Assembly (NCBI GenBank): GCA_024638885.1
Contig: JAHEJL010000002.1
Coordinates: forward strand, 62,001 to 126,000
Source: Coraliomargarita sp.
GTDB lineage: Bacteria; Verrucomicrobiota; Verrucomicrobiia; Opitutales; UBA953
Length of the DNA: 64,000 bases
Reading direction: 5' to 3'
Of the stretch, positions 57,643 through 64,000 are shown one piece after another. Position numbers and translations under genes: made by a program. The notes below the pieces were generated by a model that had not been told where the DNA came from, ran no database searches, and saw only the letters and a list, made by a program, of their open reading frames with translations. The stretch's first letter is position 1. Each line of letters opens with the position of its first letter.

Positions 57643-60633
57643 TTACTTCATCAGGTAGGCGAAGAAGTCACGGAGATCCTGGTCCGACATCCCGGCGAGC
57701 AAACCTTCGGGCATCACCGAGGTCGGGCTGGCGAGGAGCGTCGCGACTTTGTCCTCTTTGATCTTGGTGCGGTTGCCTGCGATGTCGCGCAGGACGATCT
57801 CGCCGCCTTCGCGTCGTTCGAGGATGCCGTTCGCCACGGAGCCGTCCTTGAGCCGTAGGTCGTAGGAGCCGAAGCCTTCGCGGATCTCAAGGCTAGGGTA
57901 GACGATGTTAAGCGCCCAGAAATCGAGGCTGCTGCGATCGTAGCCGGTGAGCTCGGGGCCGACCTGACCGCCTTCGCCTTTGAGCACGTGGCAGCTGGCG
58001 CAGCGCGCGAGGAAGTGGGTCCGTCCCTTGCCGGCATCGCCTTCGCCGGCCCGGGCGACGGCACGGAGGCGGGCGACCTCGCGGTCTTTCTCGGGCGTGA
58101 GGCCGGTGACGAGGAGCGACTTCCAGAGGCGTTCCACCGCGGCGTTCACTTCGAGGTCGCCATGGCGCAGCAACGCCCGGGCGATGTCCGCCGTGATGGC
58201 GGGAGCAGGAATCTTGCCGGCATCGACGGCTTCGATCAGCTGGCGAGCCCAGGTCGGACGTGAGGCGAGCGTCCGCAGCGCAAGGTCGCGGAGGCCGTCG
58301 TCCGCGGCGATCGCCCGCTCGTAGTGCTCGATGACGGTCTTGGGCACCCGCGGGTCGTCGAAACGGGACAATGCCAGGAACAGCGCTTTCTTTCCGTCGG
58401 TGCCGTTGGCGACGATCAGCTTGATGAGCGGTTCGATGGCTTCGGGGCGCCCGGCCGCGGTGAGGGCTTCGGCCACTTCGTTGCGACGACGTGCCAGCGT
58501 GCGCTTGTCGGTGAGTTCTTTCAGCGCGGCGGCCACGGCGGCTTTGTCGCCGGCCTTCAATGCGGCGATCGGCAGGGGTTGGTTGCCGCTGGCGGCGAGC
58601 CGGGCTTCGATCGCGGTGCGCAGGGACGCCGGCATCGGTGGCAGGTCGCCTTGTTCGAGCACGGTCAGGATGCCGTCGATGAGCTTGGCGGCCGCGTCAG
58701 GCGGGCAGAGCACGCGGACACGTTCGGTATCCGCCAGTCGCCCGGCTTCCCCGCCGTGAGCGAGTCGCTTGCCGATGCGCTCGGCGAGGGTGTCGCGGAA
58801 CAGCGCGGACTTCGTCATCGCCGACGTCGAGCCGAGATAGGCGATGGCGGTGGCGCGGTCCGCCGGCGAACCGAGATGGGCTTCCAGGCTCCACCAGGCG
58901 AGCAAAGGGAGTCGCCCGGATTCGTCGTTCGCCTCGAGGCCGGCGGCGAGCAGGGGCAGCGCTTCCGCCGGCATGCGCTTGGCGGAGGCGAGGATCTGGG
59001 CACGGACTTCAAGGTGGGTTTCCTTCTGCGCCGAGGCGAGCTGCGCGGCGGAAGGGACGGCCTTGCGCTCGCCGAGCATCTGCCAGCTCCAGCGCCGGAC
59101 GTAGGGATCGGCGTGCGTGACGGGCGGCTCGCCGGCTTCGCCGAGGAGGTCGAGCGCCCAGAGAGCCTCGATTGCGTGCGGGCCGCTGAGCATGTCGCGC
59201 AAGGCGGGGACGGTTTCCTTCAGCTGCCGCCAGCCGATCTCGAGGACGGCCTGCTTGCGGAACCATTCGTTGCGGTGGGAGAGCAGGGCAACGAGTTCGC
59301 CGCCGGGCGCCCGGGAGAGATCGAAAGGCTTGAGCCCGACCTGGCTGCCTTCGGGACGGATGCGATAAAGGCGGCCCCGCAGCTTGTCCCAGTCGTCGAC
59401 GGGATTCACGTGGCTGAGCCGCGTGTCATACCAGTCGGCCATGAAGACGCCGCCGTCGGGGCCCACGCCGATCCAGACGGGACGGAACCAGCGGTCGCTG
59501 CTGGCGATGAGGTCTTCCTCGTCGACGGTCCGGAAGGTCGCGCCCTGCGGGACGAGGCGGCTGACGTAGGATTTGTTGGCGAGCGAGTTCGGCGCGAGGA
59601 CCTTGCCGTCGTAATCGCCGCCGAGCAGGCCGCCTTCGTAGATGACGAAGGCCTGCGGGAAGCGCCGCTTGTCGCCGGCGTTCGCCATGTGCTCGAACCA
59701 GCCGTAGGCGTAAGGATTCGTGAGCGGGCCGTGCTTGCCCCAGTTCTTCACGCCGTAGGAGCCGAATTCATAATGCATCCCCCGCGTGTCGCCGTAATTG
59801 GTGCCCGAGAAGACGCGGCCTTTCCCGTCGATGTCCAGGCTGTAGGTGTTGCCACCGCCTTCGGCGTAGATCTCGAAGGCCTTCTTCTGCGGATGGAAGC
59901 GCCAGATGCATTGGCCGGTCCAGCGCGTGCGCGGCCCGCCGGGGACGCCCACGTTACCGGTCGTGGTGCTGCCGTTGGCGCCATACAGCCAGCCGTCGAT
60001 GTTGAACTGCAGGCTGGTGGCGGTGCTGTGCGTGTCCTCTAGGCCGAAGCCGGCGAGCTCGACCGTCGGGTCGCCGACGGGCAGGCCGTCCTTCAGTCCG
60101 TAGCTGAGCAGGTACGGCGGGTTCAGGACCCAGAGGCGGCCGTTGCCGGCGATCGCGGCGGTGGTTATATTGAGGCCTTTGAGGACGTCGGTCTGTTTAT
60201 CGTAGGTGCCATCGCCGTCGGTGTCCTCGAGGACGCTGATGATGTCGGCGCCTTTTTCGCCGCTGGGCGGCGGGAGCGGGACCTTGTCGAACTGGGCGCG
60301 GAGGTGCGTGTCGTAGCTGACGACCTTGAGCCCGGCGGGAAATGGGTATTGCCGATATTGGACGACCCAGAGACGTCCGCGGGAATCCCAGCTGCCGTGG
60401 ATCGGTTGGGTGATCGCGGGTTCCGCGGCGATGAGGTCGACGGTCAGGCCTCGGCGGAGCGTGAACTTCTTCAGGGCTTCCGTGGGCGTCGAGGGCGGGG
60501 TGTCGTCGGCCTGTACGCCCCGGCCTTTGAAGGCCTTCGCCATCTCTTGCACCCGGGCGTTGCCGGTCGGCGGGGCCTCCGCCGCGAGAACGACGGCCGA
60601 CAGGCCGATGAGAAGCAGTAGGGACGGTCGCAT
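57643..60633 (-). CDS. PVC-type haem-binding protein (sulfatase operon)
   Basis: The start at 60633 (MRPSLLLLIGLSAVVLAAE) gives 996 residues with a signal. A propeller module (RRGLTVDLIAAEPAITQPIHGSWDSRGRLWVV, LEDTDGDGTYDKQTDVL; given as short parts RGLTVDLIAAEPA and DGDGTYDKQTDVL) is followed by HEAT-like repeats about residues 490-850. The cytochrome c domain has RCASCHVLKGEGGQVGPELTGY. The closing block is SVMPEGLLAGMSDQDLRDFFAYL. It is 2 bp from the sulfatase stop, so it is translated in the same operon. It may oxidise the desulfated sugar, but that is inferred from context. Confidence 0.92.
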   Translation of the reverse strand: MRPSLLLLIGLSAVVLAAEAPPTGNARVQEMAKAFKGRGVQADDTPPSTPTEALKKFTLRRGLTVDLIAAEPAITQPIHGSWDSRGRLWVVQYRQYPFPAGLKVVSYDTHLRAQFDKVPLPPPSGEKGADIISVLEDTDGDGTYDKQTDVLKGLNITTAAIAGNGRLWVLNPPYLLSYGLKDGLPVGDPTVELAGFGLEDTHSTATSLQFNIDGWLYGANGSTTTGNVGVPGGPRTRWTGQCIWRFHPQKKAFEIYAEGGGNTYSLDIDGKGRVFSGTNYGDTRGMHYEFGSYGVKNWGKHGPLTNPYAYGWFEHMANAGDKRRFPQAFVIYEGGLLGGDYDGKVLAPNSLANKSYVSRLVPQGATFRTVDEEDLIASSDRWFRPVWIGVGPDGGVFMADWYDTRLSHVNPVDDWDKLRGRLYRIRPEGSQVGLKPFDLSRAPGGELVALLSHRNEWFRKQAVLEIGWRQLKETVPALRDMLSGPHAIEALWALDLLGEAGEPPVTHADPYVRRWSWQMLGERKAVPSAAQLASAQKETHLEVRAQILASAKRMPAEALPLLAAGLEANDESGRLPLLAWWSLEAHLGSPADRATAIAYLGSTSAMTKSALFRDTLAERIGKRLAHGGEAGRLADTERVRVLCPPDAAAKLIDGILTVLEQGDLPPMPASLRTAIEARLAASGNQPLPIAALKAGDKAAVAAALKELTDKRTLARRRNEVAEALTAAGRPEAIEPLIKLIVANGTDGKKALFLALSRFDDPRVPKTVIEHYERAIAADDGLRDLALRTLASRPTWARQLIEAVDAGKIPAPAITADIARALLRHGDLEVNAAVERLWKSLLVTGLTPEKDREVARLRAVARAGEGDAGKGRTHFLARCASCHVLKGEGGQVGPELTGYDRSSLDFWALNIVYPSLEIREGFGSYDLRLKDGSVANGILERREGGEIVLRDIAGNRTKIKEDKVATLLASPTSVMPEGLLAGMSDQDLRDFFAYLMK

Positions 60634-60635
60634 AC

Positions 60636-62432
60636 TTATTTGAGGGTCAGCGTCACGCGTCTGAGTTCCATGACCGTCCGGCCGGGGATGTCGGTGGCAC
60701 GAAGGCGCAGTTCGCCCTTCCCGGGTTCGAGCCGGATCTCGCCCAGGGTCATGCTGCGGAAAGTCTTCATCAGGGATTCGCCGTGCCCATCGCGGGGGAC
60801 GACGTCCTGGTCGGTGATCAGCGGGGGATTCCAAGCTTCCGTCACCTTGCCCTTGAGCAGGGTGCCTTCGAAGGAGAGTTCAAGCGTTGAGCCGACGTCT
60901 GCCGGAGGGCAGGCGTAGTCGAGGGTGACCACGTAAGTGCCGGCGTTGACGACTTCGACGTTCCAGACCGCGGTGTCAGTCGGTTTGGTCCAGTGGACGA
61001 AGTAGGAAGAGTTGGGGGCCTTGGCGCTACGGCGCATCTCGCCGCGCGGTTCGCCGTCGCGCGCGGGCAGCATCGTCATGGGGAACTCGCGGTAGCCCAC
61101 GCCGAGCGGACGAGGGTCGACGGCATTGCCCGGTCCGGTCGCGCCCTTGGCCTTGCCTTTGCCGCTGACGTTCGCAGCGATGCCCATTTCCTTCCGCCAA
61201 GCGGCGACTTCGGCGGACAGTTCCTTGGCAAGCTCCGGCTGCTTGGCCTGGATCGGCGTCGTCTGGCCCGGGTCCGCGGTCAGGTCGAAGAGGTTGCCGG
61301 CGTGGTCGAGGCGATGGGTCTGCGTGCGGACGCTGACGCTGTTACCCCACGTCTGGAAGAGGTGACGCGGCGCCCAGTCGGCGTCGCTGCCTTTATGTAG
61401 CAGCGGCGAGAGGTCGCGGCCGTCGAGCCGCTTGTCGCCGACGCGCTTCACGCCGGCGAGGGCGTGCAGGGTCGGGGCTAGGTCGATGACCCCGGCGATC
61501 GGTTTCACCTGCGTGCCGGCGGCGATCTTGCCGGGCCAGCGGATGAAAAGCGGCGAGCGCACGCCGCCTTCGTCGGTCATGCCTTTCTTGCCCTTCATGC
61601 CGCCGTTCCACCGGGCGGTGTTGGGGCCGTTGTCGGAGAAGTAGGCGACGATGGTGTCGTCCTCGAGATTCAGTTCCTGCAGTTTCCTCAGGATGCGTCC
61701 GACGTTGCGGTCTTGGTTCTCCAGCATCGCGAGCACGCAGCGGGTGGCGTCGGGTTCTTCGTCCTTGGCGACCGTGGCGGACTGGGTGACGGGCATGTCC
61801 TTGAATCGTTTCCAGTCTTCGGGCGGGACGGAGAACGGCGAGTGTGGCGTGGTGAAGGGGACATAGCAAAGGAACGGCTTGGCCTGGTTGCGTTCGATGA
61901 ACTGCAACGCCTTGTCGGTCAGCACGTCCACGATGTACCCCTTGGACGGCTTCATGACGCCGTTATGCTCGAGCGGAGCGTCGAAGTATTCGCCCCAGTG
62001 TCCGGAGGTGTAGCCCCAGAAGGTGTCGAACCCGCGGGCCAAGGGGTGGTAGGGCCACTGGCTGCCGTTATGCCATTTGCCGAAGATGCCCGTGACGTAG
62101 CCGGCGGCCTTGAAGGAGTCAGCGAAGGTCTTTTCGTCGAGGTTCATGCGTTCCTGTCCGGTGGAGACGCCATAGACCCCGAGGCGGCGATGGTAGCGTC
62201 CGGTCAGGAATTCGGAACGGGTCGGCGAGCAGACCGGCTGGACGAAGAAGCGGTCGAAGTTCGCGCCGGCCTTGGCGATCGCATCGATGTGGGACGTGGA
62301 GACCTGGCGATTGCCGTTGAAGGAATAATCCCCCCAGCCGGCGTCGTCGGCAAGCAGCACGACGACGTTGGGTTGCCTCGCTCCGAGCCAGGAAGCGGCG
62401 AACAGGAGCAGGCCGGCGAGGAGGCGTCGCAT
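60636..62432 (-). CDS. Exported type I sulfatase with C-terminal carbohydrate-binding-like domain
   Basis: A 598-residue protein with a signal peptide. The type I formylglycine motif is Cys68-Ser-Pro-Thr-Arg (VCSPTRSEFLTGR), metal residues include Asp29-Asp30 (LLADDAGWGDY), and further marks are TGIFGKWHNG and YFSDNGPN. The C-terminal 150 residues (VWNVEVVNAGTYVVTLDYACPP...) resemble a beta-sandwich carbohydrate-binding or structural module. It cleaves a sulfate ester on a glycan in the periplasm or outside, after activation by a formylglycine-generating enzyme not in this window. It is 3 bp from the hydrolase gene. Confidence 0.95.
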   Translation of the reverse strand: MRRLLAGLLLFAASWLGARQPNVVVLLADDAGWGDYSFNGNRQVSTSHIDAIAKAGANFDRFFVQPVCSPTRSEFLTGRYHRRLGVYGVSTGQERMNLDEKTFADSFKAAGYVTGIFGKWHNGSQWPYHPLARGFDTFWGYTSGHWGEYFDAPLEHNGVMKPSKGYIVDVLTDKALQFIERNQAKPFLCYVPFTTPHSPFSVPPEDWKRFKDMPVTQSATVAKDEEPDATRCVLAMLENQDRNVGRILRKLQELNLEDDTIVAYFSDNGPNTARWNGGMKGKKGMTDEGGVRSPLFIRWPGKIAAGTQVKPIAGVIDLAPTLHALAGVKRVGDKRLDGRDLSPLLHKGSDADWAPRHLFQTWGNSVSVRTQTHRLDHAGNLFDLTADPGQTTPIQAKQPELAKELSAEVAAWRKEMGIAANVSGKGKAKGATGPGNAVDPRPLGVGYREFPMTMLPARDGEPRGEMRRSAKAPNSSYFVHWTKPTDTAVWNVEVVNAGTYVVTLDYACPPADVGSTLELSFEGTLLKGKVTEAWNPPLITDQDVVPRDGHGESLMKTFRSMTLGEIRLEPGKGELRLRATDIPGRTVMELRRVTLTLK

Positions 62433-62435
62433 GGG

Positions 62436-63326
62436 TTATTTCTTGGCCGGAAGATAGCCGAGCGAGACGAGGAAAGCGTCGGCGGCCGCCAGGGTCTCGG
62501 CGTACTTCGACTTGTTGAAGAAACTGTGCTTCTCGCCTTCGTAGCCGACCAGTTCACAGCGGTTGCCTGCCGCTTTCATCACCTCGGTGAACTTCTCGAC
62601 GGTCGCGTAAGGCACGGTGGTGTCGGCCTTGCCGTGGAAGATGATCGTGGGCGGGGCGCCTTTCTTCACGTGATGCAGCGGGGAGATCTCGGCGGGCTCG
62701 CAGCCGAACTTATCCTTGTCGAGTCCGGCGCCGAAGCCCTTGAGGTCGAGTCCGGGAAAGGGCGCCATGACGGTGCCGGGGTTGAAGAGCACGAGGGCGT
62801 CGGGCAGGCAGGACACGGATTTGTCATCCGTCGCGGTGTCGAGGCCGGGGAGCGTCGCCGTCGAGGCCGCCAGGTGTCCGCCGGCCGATCCGCCGCCGAC
62901 GGCGATGCGCGCAGGGTCGATGCCGAGCCGCGCGGCGTTCGCGCGGACCCAGCGGACGCAGGCCTTGGCGTCAGCGACGCAGTCGGCGGGCTTGGCGTTC
63001 TGGCGCGTCTTGACGCGGTAGTCGGCGACGATCGCGATCATGCCGCGACCGGCGAGGTGGCGGCTCTGCGGTTCGAACTGCGTCGGGGAGCCGCCGGTCC
63101 AGCCGCCGCCGAAGAAGAACACGATCGCCGGCAGGGGCTGGGCGCTTTTCTGGGCGGGCTCGAAGATCCAGACCTTGAGCTCGGCCTCGCCGACCTTGCG
63201 GTAGGTCTCCGACTTGGCGCCTTCGATGACGGGCGGATAGCCGCCGGCTTTCTTCTTGGCGGTTTTTTCCTGGGCGCCCGCGGTCAGCGCGACGCAAAGG
63301 GAGAGCAAGGCGAGGACGAGGCGCAT
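62436..63326 (-). CDS. Exported alpha/beta hydrolase (BD-FAE-like)
   Basis: The start at 63326 (MRLVLALLSLCVALTAGAQ) gives 296 residues with a signal peptide. Esterase/lipase features are the oxyanion region FFGGGWTGGS, nucleophile Ser147 in GGGSAGGHLA, acid in IFHGKADTTVPY and His in GEKHSFF. It resembles the bifunctional/carbohydrate esterases that remove acetyl or acyl groups. It is first in the operon with the sulfatase and PVC haem genes, fitting stepwise removal of acyl and sulfate from a glycan. Confidence 0.88.
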   Translation of the reverse strand: MRLVLALLSLCVALTAGAQEKTAKKKAGGYPPVIEGAKSETYRKVGEAELKVWIFEPAQKSAQPLPAIVFFFGGGWTGGSPTQFEPQSRHLAGRGMIAIVADYRVKTRQNAKPADCVADAKACVRWVRANAARLGIDPARIAVGGGSAGGHLAASTATLPGLDTATDDKSVSCLPDALVLFNPGTVMAPFPGLDLKGFGAGLDKDKFGCEPAEISPLHHVKKGAPPTIIFHGKADTTVPYATVEKFTEVMKAAGNRCELVGYEGEKHSFFNKSKYAETLAAADAFLVSLGYLPAKK

Positions 63327-63438
63327 GGGGGGGCCAAGCACTAGCGGACCCGAGGGCTTGAGGCAAGGAGCGGAAAGGGCAAAAACGCACGGCTGAATGG
63401 AGGACTGGTACGATTCCACGTCTGGGCAGCTCAGTCCG

Positions 63439-63580
63439 CTCAAAGGGAAACCGGAGACCGGAATGAATGCAGCGGGCATGGGTAGGGATGACCGGCTCGG
63501 TTGTCCTTGGGCGTGCGGGCCACGCGCCCCTACCTTGATTTGTCCCCCGCCAACTATCCGGTTTCCGGTCTCCCCTTGAG
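63439..63580. repeat. Composite repeat G: inverted arms around a decayed REPIN
   Basis: CTCAAAGGGAAACCGGAG (63439-63461) and the inverted CCGGTTTCCGGTCTCC...CTTGAG (63558-63580) are 23-bp arms. Between them GGTAGGG (63481) and CCCTACC (63528-63534) enclose one worn hairpin and one good hairpin (GGGCGTG/CACGCGCCC, 63509-63529). No GCGGTTA heptamers are clear here. The remainder of the 399-bp gap is accounted for by a terminator and a 16-bp direct repeat (GAGCCTCTGGGCCTCG and GAGCCTCTGGTCTGG, about 63680-63712). Confidence 0.8.
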
Positions 63581-63614
63581 TTCGCTATCTTCCTGCCACC
63601 CTGACGATGAGACG

Positions 63615-63654
63615 GAAAAACAAAAAGACCGGTAACCTTGCGGTCACCGGTGTC
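63615..63654 (-). terminator. Rho-independent terminator of the gene ending at 63726
   Basis: On the minus strand GACACCGGTGACCGC is followed by its partner GGTTACCGGTC with loop AA, then TTTTTGTTTTT. Stem of about 10 bp with one mismatch and a strong T tract. Confidence 0.85.
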
Positions 63655-63725
63655 CTTCTTGCTTTCATTCTGGTCCTCCGAGCCTCTGGGCCTCGGAGCC
63701 TCTGGTCTGGCGGCTTCGCCTTCGC

Positions 63726-64000
63726 TTACTTCTTGAACCAGGCGTTCTCCTTGTCGCCGCCGCTCAGGACGTAGGCCACGAGGTCGAGGATCTCCTCCTG
63801 CGTGAGCATGCTGAGGAGCATGGGCGGCATGGGGGAGACGGTGCTGAGCTCGATGCTCTTCACTTCCTTGCGGTCGATCGCGACCTGCTGGGAGGGGTCG
63901 GAGAGGTCGGTGTTGATGTTCACGCGGTCGCCGTTGAGGTTCACGACGACGCCGCTGAAGCTTTCGCCGTTGTTCTTGGTGACGATGACCGGCGCGAACT
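63726..64000 (-). CDS. C-terminal part of a PVC-type haem-binding protein
   Basis: The gene runs off the right edge. The visible 91 residues (FAPVIVTKNNGESFSGVVV, NLNGDRVNINTDLSDPSQQV, AIDRKEVKSIEL, then SPMPPMLLSMLTQEEILDLVAYVLSGGDKENAWF) match the C-terminal end of PVC cytochrome c-containing proteins. There, a DUF-type beta domain precedes a helix ending LSMLTxEEILDLVAYVLS. Stop context AAG-TAA-GC and a terminator lie immediately after. The N-terminal part, including the CxxCH site, lies beyond 64000. Confidence 0.8.
   Translation of the reverse strand, partial: FAPVIVTKNNGESFSGVVVNLNGDRVNINTDLSDPSQQVAIDRKEVKSIELSTVSPMPPMLLSMLTQEEILDLVAYVLSGGDKENAWFKK

Overview
The window looks like a chromosomal segment of a high-GC Verrucomicrobiota (PVC superphylum) bacterium. 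The evidence is the gene content: two DUF1501/PSD1 pairs, a DUF1592/DUF1552 pair, several PVC-type CxxCH haem-binding dehydrogenase-like proteins, and DUF1080, ThuA, PmoA-like, sulfatase and GH-like exported proteins. Most products start with a Sec, lipoprotein or Tat-like signal, which points to an exported carbohydrate- and polymer-degrading lifestyle. Planctomycetota cannot be fully excluded. Nearly all genes lie on the minus strand. Long plus-strand reading frames opposite them are GC3 shadows.

Layout. 1-6186: exported esterases/hydrolases (one lipoprotein gene is frameshifted), then the DUF1592/DUF1552 pair. 6384-11548: DUF1501/PSD1 pair and a BNR_4-type propeller. 11690-14365: fur/perR-like regulator plus katG, an oxidative-stress unit. 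14441-18227: nucleoside-type MFS transporter, metallophosphoesterase and a plus-strand DUF4139 protein. 18521-28625: a compact catabolic cluster. It holds FAD oxidoreductases, PfkB kinase, TIM-barrel epimerase, SDR and MDR dehydrogenases and a 3-keto-gulonate-6-P decarboxylase/hexulose-P synthase-like enzyme, with a divergent AraC-type regulator. 28628-44328: cyclase, sialidase-like, GH88/105-like, PmoA-like, LamG, NHL, ThuA, beta-helix/propeller fusion, DUF1080 and a PVC haem protein. 44729-50778: second DUF1501/PSD1 pair, a TIM-barrel protein and a GH99/71-like protein. 50866-50942: tRNA-Pro(CGG). 51055-52573: plus-strand pirin, double-CDGSH and DoxX-like cysteine-tailed membrane protein. 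52881-64000: SGNH hydrolase, SGNH-like/PVC haem fusion, small membrane protein, an operon of PVC haem protein, sulfatase and alpha/beta hydrolase, and the C-terminus of another PVC haem protein running off the edge.

The most unusual content is in the gaps between genes. There is a dispersed family of REPIN-like elements: GGTAGGG, a hairpin, a spacer, a second hairpin and CCCTACC. Stem sequences vary but loops are shared within an element. Some copies are nested inside longer inverted repeats (CTCAAAGGGA...). Short tandem arrays with a 7-bp (sometimes 8-bp) period are placed by polarity. GCGGTTA-type arrays sit just after stop codons. GAGTATG-, GATGGAN-, GATGACA- and GTGCAAAR-type arrays sit just before start codons. 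In places the repeats overlap the stop codons. No RAYT transposase, CRISPR array, integrase or insertion-sequence transposase is visible in the window. The gap 32981-33188 holds nothing I recognise.
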